From Acidobacteriota bacterium (lineage in GTDB: Bacteria; Acidobacteriota; Terriglobia; Terriglobales; Acidobacteriaceae), in NCBI GenBank assembly GCA_003224755.1, contig QHZR01000107.1, positions 1-64,000 of the forward strand: a stretch of 64,000 bases of DNA, read 5' to 3'. Both the position numbers and the translations under genes were made by a program. This document shows, piece after piece, positions 8,740 through 17,147 of the stretch. Positions within the stretch are counted from its first letter, which is position 1; the number at the start of each line of letters is the position of its first letter. The notes beneath the pieces were generated by a model. It did not search any database. It worked only from the letters and a program-made list of their open reading frames with translations, and was not told the origin of the DNA.

Positions 8740-9016
8740 ATGACGTATGATCTCGTTGCTTTTGAGCTAGAAACGAACAAAGAAGTATTGAACTGGTTTG
8801 GCGTACTAGCGACGCGCCGCTTTAGGGCGGGGACGTGATCATGAACCGAGATATCCGCTGGCACGTGGTTGGGGTTCGCAATACGAGTACTGAAAAATTG
8901 TGGCTCGTTGATGTGTTCAAGCCGGATAATACTAGCCGTTCAGGCTGACTTTGGATTGAAATATGACGACCGATGATGTCTTTGACTTTCCTCAAATAGA
9001 GGTCCCTCTCTCGTGA
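8740..9016 (+). other. Gap of 431 bases with three tiny frames
   Basis: Between the dehydratase start and RNase J (8595-9025) no normal gene is visible. Three consecutive plus-strand frames occur: 8740-8838 (32 residues, AAAGGA Shine-Dalgarno five bases before ATG), 8841-8948 (35 residues, MNRDIRWHVVGVRNTSTEK) and 8963-9016 (17 residues). None is recognised. They may be small proteins, a leader, or a decayed gene. The region must also carry the divergent promoter for the dehydratase operon. Confidence 0.25.
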
Positions 9017-9025
9017 AAGTGCTCG

Positions 9026-10690
9026 TCAGATTTCCAAAATCACGGGCATGATCAGCGGCCTCTTCTGCGTCTGCTTCGAAATATACCGCTTCAAGTCCGC
9101 CCGAATCTTCTCTTTGATCACGCCATAATCGGCGCGTTCTTCCTCGCTTGACTGGCCCAGAGTTTCCACCACAACTTGCCGGACCTCCTCCATGAACCCG
9201 TTTTCGCCGCCGGTGAAGCCGCGCGTCACGATTTCCGGCGAGATTTCAACTTTGCCGGTGAGCTTATGGATGGCGATAATCGGCAGGACAAAACCGTCTT
9301 CACTCAAGTGGCGGCGATCTTTGATAACCAGGTCTTCGACCACGTCGGTACGCGATCCAGAGTCGATGCAGATGCGGCCAACATTGACTCGCCCAGCTTT
9401 ACGTGCGCCGAGCTCGTCGAATTCCAGAATATCGCCGCTCTCGATCAGCATGACCTTGCCGACTGACCCGCGCATTGAAGCCGCCAGTTCTGCATGTAGC
9501 TTGAGCTGACGATATTCGCCGTGAACTGGAATAAAGTATTTGGGTTTGACCAGATTGATGATCAGCTTTAGCTCTTCCTGGCTGGCGTGTCCGCTGACGT
9601 GGATCGGAGGCGAGGAACCATCTTCATAGATGACGTGCGCCTCGCGCCGGAATAGGTGATCCACCATGCGATAGATCGCCTTTTCGTTTCCCGGAATGAT
9701 GCGCGAAGAAAGCACGACCGTGTCGCCCTTTTCAATCTTGGCGTGCTTGTGATTGTCCACTGCGGCGCGGGAAAGTGCGGACATGGGCTCGCCCTGGGTG
9801 CCGCTGATCATCACGCAGACTTTTTCCGGAGCGAAATTCTTGATTTCGCCTGGAGTGATCAATAAACCATCAGGGATTTCGATGTAGCCCAGGTCCTCAG
9901 CAATCTCGGACGAGTTGTTCATCGAGCGCCCGACGAATGCCACTTTTCGTCCGTGCTCAAAGGCCATCTCCACCGCCAGCTTGATGCGATGGATGGAAGA
10001 TGCGAAACAGGAGATGAAGAGACGACGTTCAGTGCGAGCGAAGACTTCGTCAAATTTGCGCCGTACCGCGCGTTCGCTCGGAGTGTAACCACGGCGCTCG
10101 ACATTGGTTGAATCCTGCAGCAGCGCGAGTACACCTTCTTTTCCATACTCAGCGAAGGCATGCAGATCGAACAGCCGATTATCGGTTGGGGTGGGATCAA
10201 CTTTGAAGTCGCCGGTATGAATCACAACGCCCAGCGGCGTATGGATCGCTAATGAAACGCAATCCACAAGGCTGTGCGTCACCTGAATGGGATGAATGGT
10301 GAATGGCCCGATCTTGAAGCGCTCGCCGGGCCGAATCTCGCGTAGCTCGGCATCATCCAAAAGCCCATGTTCATCCAGTTTGTCCTCTACATAGGCCAGG
10401 GTGAACTCCGTTCCCCAGACCGGAACGTTCAGCTCGGAAAGAACCCAAGGCAGGGCCCCGATATGGTCTTCATGCCCGTGCGTGAGCACAATCGCCCGGA
10501 CCCGCTGGCGATTTTCCATCAAGTAGGAAATGTCGGGGACAACAATGTCTACACCCAGCAGCTCAGCCTCAGGAAACATCATGCCGGCATCAACGACGAT
10601 GATGTCATCGCCCCAGCGCACGGCCATGCAGTTCATGCCGAACTCGCCAAGACCGCCGAGCGGTACCAGATGGAGTTTTCCGGAAGGCAT
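9026..10690 (-). CDS. rnj: Ribonuclease J
   Basis: The 554-residue protein has the metallo-beta-lactamase plus beta-CASP architecture of RNase J. The zinc site HGHEDH is at 71-76, followed by HTGDFKVDPTP, the beta-CASP motif region SGTQGEPMSALSR and HVSGHASQEELK, and HGEYRQL. RNase J acts as a 5'-to-3' exonuclease and endonuclease in mRNA turnover and rRNA processing in the cytoplasm. Length matches the family (about 550-560). The C-terminal domain (from about residue 460) is present and includes the GFTGG motif. It is monocistronic, with the EcsC gene divergent 60 bases away. Confidence 0.97.
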   Translation of the reverse strand: MPSGKLHLVPLGGLGEFGMNCMAVRWGDDIIVVDAGMMFPEAELLGVDIVVPDISYLMENRQRVRAIVLTHGHEDHIGALPWVLSELNVPVWGTEFTLAYVEDKLDEHGLLDDAELREIRPGERFKIGPFTIHPIQVTHSLVDCVSLAIHTPLGVVIHTGDFKVDPTPTDNRLFDLHAFAEYGKEGVLALLQDSTNVERRGYTPSERAVRRKFDEVFARTERRLFISCFASSIHRIKLAVEMAFEHGRKVAFVGRSMNNSSEIAEDLGYIEIPDGLLITPGEIKNFAPEKVCVMISGTQGEPMSALSRAAVDNHKHAKIEKGDTVVLSSRIIPGNEKAIYRMVDHLFRREAHVIYEDGSSPPIHVSGHASQEELKLIINLVKPKYFIPVHGEYRQLKLHAELAASMRGSVGKVMLIESGDILEFDELGARKAGRVNVGRICIDSGSRTDVVEDLVIKDRRHLSEDGFVLPIIAIHKLTGKVEISPEIVTRGFTGGENGFMEEVRQVVVETLGQSSEEERADYGVIKEKIRADLKRYISKQTQKRPLIMPVILEI

Positions 10691-10750
10691 TTAGGAACTA
10701 TGATCGTAGCATAGGCACTGGTGGCTTGATTCGCATCCAATAGCTAAGTT

Positions 10751-11428
10751 ATGCACGAGAAATCATGGTTGCGCCGGCGGGTTGAGAAGGCGTTTACGAA
10801 GGCCCTGACGCGCGCTTACGAGACCGTCAAAGTTGATCCGCAGCGTTTTTTACTCGAGCTGCGCGCAGCTCACGGACTTCCGATAACCAGTTTTCAGGGA
10901 ATGTACACCGTCGAGCCTCCGGTGCTCGACACTGTCGCGGAACAAATCATCCGCAGCTCCATGAAGATCGCAGCAGCGGAGGGCGCGGGATTTGGTCTTG
11001 GCGGTTTCATCACCATTGTTCCCGACTTCAGTATTCTTGCGGCCATTACTCTGCGCACGATCCAAAAACTGAGCTTGGTATACGGCTTCGAATTCAATAC
11101 AGACGAGGAAATGGCCGAGCTTTGGATTGCTGCAGCCAGTGCCGCAGGGGTGGATCTAGGGCGGGACTTGCTCGAGAAGAATGTGGTGAACCGGCTGATA
11201 CCGCGCATTATTCAGCGCATTGCGGCAAAAGCCAGTACGGAGTTTGTTGAGAAGTGGGCCGGGCGGCTCATACCGGTTGCGAGTTCAATTATCGGCGGCG
11301 TGCTGAATTATTATTTCGTTCGAGGATGGGGAGAGCGGGCGCAGGCGCACTTCCGGCAAAAGCACTTGGAGTTGCGCAGGCGTACGCTGCAGCAGCAGAC
11401 AATCGAAGCTGCTTCGATAACATCCTAA
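10751..11428 (+). CDS. EcsC-family protein
   Basis: A 225-residue protein whose centre (AAAEGAGFGLGGFITIVPDFSILAAITLRTIQ) is the Gly-rich amphipathic segment typical of EcsC proteins, followed by a Tyr-Gly-Phe turn and a second hydrophobic stretch at about 175-195 (IPVASSIIGGVLNYYFV). In Bacillus, EcsC is encoded with the EcsAB ABC transporter, but no ABC genes are adjacent here. The function is not established. The C-terminal 30 residues are very basic and Gln-rich. It is followed by a gap with an inverted repeat and then modA on the same strand. Confidence 0.8.
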   Translation: MHEKSWLRRRVEKAFTKALTRAYETVKVDPQRFLLELRAAHGLPITSFQGMYTVEPPVLDTVAEQIIRSSMKIAAAEGAGFGLGGFITIVPDFSILAAITLRTIQKLSLVYGFEFNTDEEMAELWIAAASAAGVDLGRDLLEKNVVNRLIPRIIQRIAAKASTEFVEKWAGRLIPVASSIIGGVLNYYFVRGWGERAQAHFRQKHLELRRRTLQQQTIEAASITS

Positions 11429-11444
11429 AAGCAACTTTGAAGAC

Positions 11445-11504
11445 GCGAAGGTACACGAAGGTTTGGCGCAGCTGTCGTTATAAAGTTCCTTCGTGTTCCT
11501 TCGT
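11445..11504. repeat. Inverted repeat of CTTCGTG-type periodic elements
   Basis: The left arm at 11445-11461 (GCGAAGGTACACGAAGG) and the right arm at 11488-11504 (CCTTCGTGTTCCTTCGT) are complementary at 15 of 17 positions, with a 26-base loop. The right arm continues as a 9-10-base periodic run to about 11518. It sits 40 bases before the modA start, so it could form a leader hairpin or terminate upstream transcription, although no clear U-tract is seen. Confidence 0.6.
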
Positions 11505-11543
11505 GTCCTTTGTGGTTTCAGGTTTTGGCATGCTGCAATTGAT

Positions 11544-12323
11544 ATGAAGGTTCTTTCGATCTTCTTGCTGGCATTTACAGCGCCCTGCGGCGCGCAGGAA
11601 ATTACCGTTGCTGCGGCTGCGGACTTGCGTCCGGCGTTTGAAGAGATCATTGCTAGCTTCCAGCAATCGCATCCCGGGACGGCGGTGAAAGTGACCTACG
11701 GCTCGTCGGGGAATTTCTTTCAGCAAATACAAAACGGCGCGCCGTTTGACCTGTTTTTCTCGGCTAACGAAGACTATCCGAAGAGACTAGACTCAGCGGG
11801 ACTCATCGTTCCTGGTAGCTACCATCAATATGCTCGGGGCAAAATTGTTCTCCTGGTTTCATCAGGTTCGAAGCTGGACATAAACCAGGGTCTGAAAGGT
11901 CTGCTCAACGCGAATATGAGGAAGATCGCTATCGCTGATCCGAGCCATGCCCCCTACGGGCAGGCGGCAGTGGCTGCGCTCAAGACTGAAGGGATCTACG
12001 GTCAGGTTTCCGCGAAGCTAGTCACCGGAGAAAATATTTCGCAAGCGGCGTCGTTCGTCTTATCCGGCGGCGCTGATGTTGGAATTGCATCGTTGTCACT
12101 GGCGCTAGCACCGGCCACGCGCGCACAGGTGCGCTATTGGGAAATTCCGTCGACCGATTATCCGCCGATTCAGCAGGCTTGCGTGGTTATCAAGGCCTCG
12201 AGGAATCAGCAGCTCGCGATGGAGTTTCAGACGTATTTTCGAAGCAAGGAAGTCAGCACCGTGCTCGAACGTTATGGTTTTGAGGTTCCCGCCGACAGCA
12301 AGACAGGCCAACCCGCCAACTAG
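11544..12323 (+). CDS. modA: Molybdate ABC transporter substrate-binding protein
   Basis: From ATG at 11544 the protein has 259 residues: a signal peptide (MKVLSIFLLAFTAPCGAQ) and a periplasmic binding fold with ITVAAAADL, the oxyanion-binding TYGSSGNFFQQI, PFDLFFSAN and ADVGIASLSLA, as in ModA. ModA captures molybdate or tungstate in the periplasm for ModBC. No modB or modC lies nearby, so this is an orphan or its partners are elsewhere. The longer open frame from 11493 would start inside the inverted-repeat region and lacks a signal. Its TAG stop overlaps the TAG of the convergent regulator in the shared palindrome CTAG at 12320-12323. Confidence 0.92.
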   Translation: MKVLSIFLLAFTAPCGAQEITVAAAADLRPAFEEIIASFQQSHPGTAVKVTYGSSGNFFQQIQNGAPFDLFFSANEDYPKRLDSAGLIVPGSYHQYARGKIVLLVSSGSKLDINQGLKGLLNANMRKIAIADPSHAPYGQAAVAALKTEGIYGQVSAKLVTGENISQAASFVLSGGADVGIASLSLALAPATRAQVRYWEIPSTDYPPIQQACVVIKASRNQQLAMEFQTYFRSKEVSTVLERYGFEVPADSKTGQPAN

Positions 12324-12952
12324 AGCCAACCTTTGGTGCGTGCAATCCTCGCTGCCTCCACGCGATTGCCCGCACCCAGCTTGCTGATGGCCTCGGAAAG
12401 GTAGTTCCGAACGGTGCCTTCGGAAAGATTCAGTTTGCCGGCGATGTCATAGCTGGACATGCCTTCTCCGGCGAAGCGCAGCACCTGACGCTCGCGATCG
12501 GTGAGCGGATCAGGTTCAACCCAAGCTTCGGCTGCGAGTTCTGGATCAATCACGCGCAGACCGCTCTGCACGTGGCGGACAGCCTCAGCGAGTTTCTCCG
12601 CCGCCATGTCCTTTAGCAGATAGCCCGAAGCGCCCGCCTCCAAAGCACGCCGTAAGTATCCAGCCCGCGCAAAAGTTGTCAGGATGATTACTCGCGTGGG
12701 CACGCGCCGGCGCTTGATTTCGGCAGCAACATCGAGGCCGCTCATTTCCGGCATTTCAATGTCTGTGAGAAAAATGTCGGGCTTGTGGGTGATGACAGCG
12801 CTCAGCGCGTCAGCACCACTACGAGCACGTGCCACGACGGTGATGTCGCCTTCGATCTCAAGTAGCGTGGCGAGCGCGCCGAGAACCATGCCTTGGTCCT
12901 CTGCTATGGCGACGCGGATGGTCTTGCGAGCGGTCTTAGCTAGAGGATTCAA
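12320..12952 (-). CDS. NarL/FixJ-family response regulator (DesR-like)
   Basis: The 210-residue protein has a receiver domain (acidic pair near residue 19, phospho-acceptor Asp64 in FLTDIEMPE, Thr near 94 and Lys in LLKDMAAEKL) and a C-terminal LuxR-type helix-turn-helix (LTDRERQVLRFAGEGMSSYDIAGKL...GTVRNY). Its start overlaps the kinase stop by four bases (ATGA), showing translational coupling. It is the last gene of a five-gene operon that starts with an ABC exporter, so by analogy with DesKR, LiaRS or BceRS-type modules it probably controls the transporter in response to a membrane signal. The signal cannot be read from the sequence. Confidence 0.92.
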   Translation of the reverse strand: MNPLAKTARKTIRVAIAEDQGMVLGALATLLEIEGDITVVARARSGADALSAVITHKPDIFLTDIEMPEMSGLDVAAEIKRRRVPTRVIILTTFARAGYLRRALEAGASGYLLKDMAAEKLAEAVRHVQSGLRVIDPELAAEAWVEPDPLTDRERQVLRFAGEGMSSYDIAGKLNLSEGTVRNYLSEAISKLGAGNRVEAARIARTKGWL

Positions 12953-14046
12953 TTGGTCCCGTTCGTGGCAGCAGCCAGCGGGAATTCAAAACGGAGTTTT
13001 GTTCCGGCAGAAGTTTCGCGAATTACAGTCCCGCCCAAAGCCTCCACCCGCTCGCGCATGCCGCGAATGCCATTGCCTTCAGCCTGGTCGCCACCGCGTC
13101 CGTCGTCCTCGATTTCGAGCACGCAATTACCGTTGTTGCGCGCAACCCGCAACCCGCAATGCCGCGCGTACGCGTGCCGGACCACGTTGGTGACGGCTTC
13201 CCGCATGATCAGGGCCGCTACACTTTCCAGGGCAGGAGACATGGTCAACTCCGTCGCGACAGACTCCACTGTGACGCCCGCGCTTTCGAGTGCTGATTTT
13301 GCCCGCTGCAACTCTTCGCATAATTTGTACGTGCTGTATCCGCGAAGGGTGTTGCGAATGTCTGCCATAGCCTCGCGCGAAACCTTCTCGATATCAGCAA
13401 TTTCATTCTTTGCCTTCGCCGTATCTATCTCGAGCAGTTTTCCGGCCAGTGTGGACTTTACGATGATCAACGAGAGAGTGTGGCCCAGCACATCGTGCAG
13501 GTCGCGGGCGATACGTTCCCGTTCTGCAACCTTGGCAAGGTGCTCGATCTCCTCGTGCGCCATGCGCAACTTTACGTTGGTGCGATTCTTCTCCGCGAAA
13601 TACGTGTTTGAAAAACCGACACCCACTGACACGATTGTTGCGGGCATCCAGAACGCGGACGGAGCGTGAAAGAAAGCAGCATCAACTCCCAGCGCCGTCA
13701 CCAACCCCGCAACGCCTACGAATGCCCAGCGCGGCTTTGGGATCGCCCAAGGAATGAACGATGCCGTGTAGATAATAAAGACGCAAGCTCCCGGGTTGAT
13801 GTGACCGAGGCCGAGTCCCATGCCCGCCATGCCGGCGATTAAGACGTAATTCCAGGGAGGTCCCGTCCAGAAGAGCTTGAAATAGAGAACCAGAAAAACG
13901 GCGGTGGCCGCAATCGTGATCTGCCAATCCCTTGCTGTGGTGTGGGGGGCGAATATTGGTGGAACGATGAAGAAGGCCATGAACACGAGCCAAACATATG
14001 GCACCCAACCGTGATCGCGATCATTTGGAACAAGGCCCATTTTCAT
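12949..14046 (-). CDS. DesK-type sensor histidine kinase
   Basis: This 365-residue membrane kinase has about five hydrophobic helices in the first 150 residues, with short connecting loops and no large extracytoplasmic domain. HisKA_3 dimerisation follows, with phospho-acceptor His184 in RERIARDLHDVLGHTLSL, then an HATPase with EIEDDGRGG and GNGIRGMRERV. This is the intramembrane-sensing layout of DesK, which senses membrane fluidity. It is coupled by a four-base overlap to its response regulator and preceded by ABC exporter genes and a small membrane protein, 18 bases upstream. Confidence 0.92.
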   Translation of the reverse strand: MKMGLVPNDRDHGWVPYVWLVFMAFFIVPPIFAPHTTARDWQITIAATAVFLVLYFKLFWTGPPWNYVLIAGMAGMGLGLGHINPGACVFIIYTASFIPWAIPKPRWAFVGVAGLVTALGVDAAFFHAPSAFWMPATIVSVGVGFSNTYFAEKNRTNVKLRMAHEEIEHLAKVAERERIARDLHDVLGHTLSLIIVKSTLAGKLLEIDTAKAKNEIADIEKVSREAMADIRNTLRGYSTYKLCEELQRAKSALESAGVTVESVATELTMSPALESVAALIMREAVTNVVRHAYARHCGLRVARNNGNCVLEIEDDGRGGDQAEGNGIRGMRERVEALGGTVIRETSAGTKLRFEFPLAAATNGTN

Positions 14047-14064
14047 TGCGTGACTACTGATATC

Positions 14065-14241
14065 TTACCGTGCGCTGGAAGAATTGCTGCGCTTTGCCGC
14101 CCAGGCGCCATACCCGACGACGAGGGACAGGGGCACCACGATTGCGAGCAAGTCGAGCCTCCCGAGGATTGCCAGCAAGACAAATGCCGCTGATACGAGC
14201 GACCATGTTTGCCAATTGGCTTTCATAAAAGTCTGCATCAT
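14065..14241 (-). CDS. 58-residue two-helix membrane protein of the ABC/two-component operon
   Basis: This gene sits between the ABC permease and the histidine kinase. Its ATG at 14241 overlaps the permease stop as ATGATG/TGA, which argues strongly for translational coupling. The product starts MMQTFMKANWQTW and has two close hydrophobic segments (WSLVSAAFVLLAIL, then LLAIVVPLSLVVGYGAWAA) with a basic, Ser-rich tail. No family is recognised. Position suggests a small subunit or regulator of the exporter or of the kinase; that is inference. Confidence 0.7.
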   Translation of the reverse strand: MMQTFMKANWQTWSLVSAAFVLLAILGRLDLLAIVVPLSLVVGYGAWAAKRSNSSSAR

Positions 14242-15050
14242 CCATTGGCCTTCTGGTCGCGTTGATGTCCGACCCACGCTATGCCTAAACAGACCAGGCT
14301 GAATCCAAGCAACGATTCCCAATGCCAGAGAATTGGTCCGCCCTGGCCCGCTCCCACCTGGTGAAATACCAGTTGCGACAGATGGTATGGCGGCAGGAGC
14401 GGCAGGAACACCGCTATCTTCTGTACAAACTTCGGAAGAAACATGAACGGCATCCACAACCCGGAGCAGAATGACATCGGCAGATAGAAAATATTAATGA
14501 CTGCCGGCGCCGAAGTCGGTCCCGCAAAGTATCCGATTGCCAGCCCCATCGTGCAGAAGGGAAGCGAGCCTGAAACAAGAGTCAGTACCAGCTTGGCTGC
14601 AACTAATGTCGGAATGTGCACTCCACCGAAGGCGACCCCCAAAGTCAGAAGCGCCAGAACGTCCACGGTGCTGAATATCACGCTCGTAACCACTTTGGCG
14701 AGGAAGTACGCGTAGATCGGCATCGGACTGGCTCTCTTCACTTGCAGCCATCCCAAGCCACGGTCTCCAGCGAGCGTTGCGGCGGTTCCGAACAACGATG
14801 CGCCCATCACGCCGAAGGTCCCATAAGCGGGAATCAAATAGACGCTTGTGCTGATGCTCCCAATCGTCTGCCTGCCCATGACCAGCCCGAAGAGCACGTA
14901 GAACATGATGGGAAAAAGCATGGTTGAAACCGAATACATGGGAAGACGAAGGCATTTGAGAAATTCGTACTTCGCTTCCTTGAAGCAAATTCGGAGCGGA
15001 TTGGGGCGCGCAAACGTCGCAGCGGGCATTGTGGTCGAAACGCTGGCCAT
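14238..15050 (-). CDS. ABC-2 type transporter permease
   Basis: The 270-residue protein has six predicted hydrophobic segments and an N-terminal cytoplasmic stretch, as in ABC2_membrane permeases (MLFPIMFYVLFGLVMG; GTFGVMGASLFGTAATLAGDRGLGWLQVKR; LPMSFCSGLWMPFMFLP; CLGIAWVGHQ). Together with the ATPase encoded two bases upstream it should form a homodimeric exporter, of the type used for drugs, lipids or antimicrobial peptides. The coupling to a DesK/DesR pair suggests export induced by membrane stress. Substrate unknown. Confidence 0.9.
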   Translation of the reverse strand: MASVSTTMPAATFARPNPLRICFKEAKYEFLKCLRLPMYSVSTMLFPIMFYVLFGLVMGRQTIGSISTSVYLIPAYGTFGVMGASLFGTAATLAGDRGLGWLQVKRASPMPIYAYFLAKVVTSVIFSTVDVLALLTLGVAFGGVHIPTLVAAKLVLTLVSGSLPFCTMGLAIGYFAGPTSAPAVINIFYLPMSFCSGLWMPFMFLPKFVQKIAVFLPLLPPYHLSQLVFHQVGAGQGGPILWHWESLLGFSLVCLGIAWVGHQRDQKANG

Positions 15051-15052
15051 TG

Positions 15053-15979
15053 TTATTTCTCCTCTCGCGTCAGGGCGAGGAATGCATCTTCTAGTCCCGC
15101 GCTGGTTACCTCGATCCCAGAAATCTCAAGGTCCAGGCTCAGCAGTCCACGCAGGACACTCTCCGGGTGGTTAGATTGGATCACCACTGCTTCGCGGTCA
15201 GCTTGTACGTCAATGACGCCTTTTATGTCTCTGATTACAGCCGCGGAAAGCTGGGTGACACAGCGAATCTTTTTGCCTGCGGTGCGGGACTTGATCTGGG
15301 CGGGAGTCCCTTCGGCGATGATGGAACCCTTGTTGATTACAGCCACACGATCTGCGAGAGCGTCGGCCTCTTCCAGATAGTGCGTGGTTAGCACGACCGT
15401 CTTGCCGCGGCCGAGCAGGTTGCGGATTTCCTGCCAGAGCAGATGGCGTGCTTCTACATCCAAGCCAACTGTAGGTTCGTCGAGAAACAAGAGATCAGGG
15501 TTCCCGCAGATCGCGAGAGCAAACAGTACGCGTTGTTTTTGGCCACCCGAAAGGTCTCCGAATTTGCGGTCACGTAACTCCTCGAGTCCCGCGATGGCCA
15601 AAGTTTCAGAAATCGGCAAAGGGTTGGGGTAGTAGGAGGAAAACAGATCAATGTGTTCCGCTGCGCGTAGCGACTCTGGCACACGGCCGACTTGCAGCAT
15701 GGCGCCAACGCGGGTACGGGTGGTCGCTTCCGCGGGGTCGGCGCCAAAGACTGAAACCCGCCCAGAGGTCGGGCATGCCAGTCCCAAGAGAAGCTTAATT
15801 GCAGTGGTTTTTCCAGCGCCGTTTGGACCGAGCAACGCAGTCAACTCTCCAGCCCGCACCTGAAAGTTAAAGTCCACGAGTGCGCGAACGGAGCCGAAGT
15901 TCTTGCTTGCACCCTGTATCTCCGCGACGGTTCCATGTGCTCGACTGCGTTGAATCGGCACAACCTGTGCTATTGCCAT
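15053..15979 (-). CDS. ABC-2 exporter ATP-binding protein
   Basis: From ATG at 15979 the protein has 308 residues: Walker A GPNGAGKTT at 51-59, signature LSGGQKQR, Walker B LLFLDEP followed by the H-loop TTHYLEE, and a C-terminal extension of about 75 residues as in DrrA/CcmA-type exporters. A TTG start 20 codons upstream is possible but weak. It is the first gene of the five-gene operon (ATPase, permease, small protein, kinase, regulator). Its promoter must lie in the 157 bases shared with the divergent PP2C gene. Confidence 0.93.
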   Translation of the reverse strand: MAIAQVVPIQRSRAHGTVAEIQGASKNFGSVRALVDFNFQVRAGELTALLGPNGAGKTTAIKLLLGLACPTSGRVSVFGADPAEATTRTRVGAMLQVGRVPESLRAAEHIDLFSSYYPNPLPISETLAIAGLEELRDRKFGDLSGGQKQRVLFALAICGNPDLLFLDEPTVGLDVEARHLLWQEIRNLLGRGKTVVLTTHYLEEADALADRVAVINKGSIIAEGTPAQIKSRTAGKKIRCVTQLSAAVIRDIKGVIDVQADREAVVIQSNHPESVLRGLLSLDLEISGIEVTSAGLEDAFLALTREEK

Positions 15980-16103
15980 GTCTCCATCCCCGAATTCTTC
16001 GACGCTCAGCACATCATCGACCAGCGCTTGCAGCCGCAACAGTGCGAATCATCACCAGAGCTGCCTGACAAATGTCACGCGGCAGGCAGTCGTGCAAGTC
16101 GCG

Positions 16104-16109
16104 TATAAT
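16104..16109 (+). promoter_or_regulatory. Consensus -10 box TATAAT before the PP2C gene
   Basis: A perfect TATAAT lies 27 bases before the ATG at 16137, giving a leader of about 20 bases. CGGAG in the leader is a possible ribosome site. No convincing -35 hexamer is found at normal spacing, as also holds for the TATAAT at 2369. Confidence 0.45.
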
Positions 16110-16136
16110 TCGAGCTTTTCGGAGCAACCGCGCCTA

Positions 16137-16895
16137 ATGCGAATCCGTCCGGGGATTGAGATTGCCGGCCTCACCGACGTAGGCTGCCAACGAGAGAATA
16201 ACGAAGACAGCCTCGGCTATTGGGAATCGGCGGATGACGCCGTTTTTGCGCGGCTTGGCCGATTGGCAGTTGTCGCCGATGGAATGGGCGGTCATGAAGG
16301 CGGGCAGATAGCCAGCCATATCGCCGTGGAAGCGATTCAACAGACCTATTCCAATGCTGCCGACGCTGATCCACAAAAGGTGCTCATTGCAGCGCTGCAG
16401 GAAGCACACCACCGCATTCAGCGGCGAGCGAACGAAGATCCAGAGCTGCAGGGAATGGGCACTACATGCACGGCATGCGCCATTGTAGGCAGCAGAGTTT
16501 ATTACGCACACGTCGGGGACAGCCGTCTTTACCTTTTGCGAAATGGAACGCTGCGTGTTCTGTCGCGCGATCACTCCCTAGTTGCGCGTCTGATTGAGAC
16601 CGGCGTCATCCGACAGGAAGATGCTGAAAGTCATCCACAAAGGCACGTGCTGACCGCTGCGCTCGGAGTTGCCGACGACGTCGAGCCTGATTTCCCCGCT
16701 GAACCACTGTCTCTTGAAAAATCTGACGTTCTTTTGATCTGCACCGATGGACTATGGGGGCAACTGACGGAAGCTGAAATGAAGAATGTGCTCAGTTCGC
16801 AACCTCCAGCCGATGCCTGTCAAGCGTTGGTCGGGCTGGCCAAGGAACACGGCGGTCCCGACAATGTCACGCTGCAGATTGCGCGTATCGTTTGA
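16137..16895 (+). CDS. PP2C-family serine/threonine phosphatase
   Basis: The 252-residue protein from ATG at 16137 has the metal-dependent PP2C motifs in order: TDVGCQRENNEDS, VVADGMGGHEGG, GTTCTACAI, YYAHVGDSRLYLLR, SRDHSLVARL, LTAALG, LLICTDGLW and GGPDNVTLQ. It should remove phosphate from Ser/Thr in the cytoplasm, opposing Hanks-type kinases as Stp/PrpC does; no kinase gene is in the window. The open frame extends upstream to 15978, but that part is low-complexity Ser/Asn and lies before the TATAAT box. Length matches the stand-alone PrpC subfamily. Confidence 0.94.
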   Translation: MRIRPGIEIAGLTDVGCQRENNEDSLGYWESADDAVFARLGRLAVVADGMGGHEGGQIASHIAVEAIQQTYSNAADADPQKVLIAALQEAHHRIQRRANEDPELQGMGTTCTACAIVGSRVYYAHVGDSRLYLLRNGTLRVLSRDHSLVARLIETGVIRQEDAESHPQRHVLTAALGVADDVEPDFPAEPLSLEKSDVLLICTDGLWGQLTEAEMKNVLSSQPPADACQALVGLAKEHGGPDNVTLQIARIV

Positions 16896-17147
16896 TTGCA
16901 ACTCGCCAATAATCAGAACTCGCAACCCCATTGAAAGTCGAAAACATTCTCTAGCCGCCAGCCGCGAAAATGCCACATCATTTTCCTTCCTGCTCTGCAA
17001 ACTCCTGCACTGAAATGGAATCTAAAAGTATGCTCGGAAGTCTAAGTACCTCATAAATAAGCAACTATTCGGCATTGCGGTTGTGGCAATATAGCTGCAT
17101 GTCATCTATGTCTATTTAGTTGATCTAGATTATGGTACAGTGAATTC

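Noticed and set aside
15978-16136. N-terminal extension of the PP2C phosphatase
   Set aside because: Ser/Asn-rich, antisense to the ABC ATPase start and upstream of the TATAAT box; the family begins at 16137.
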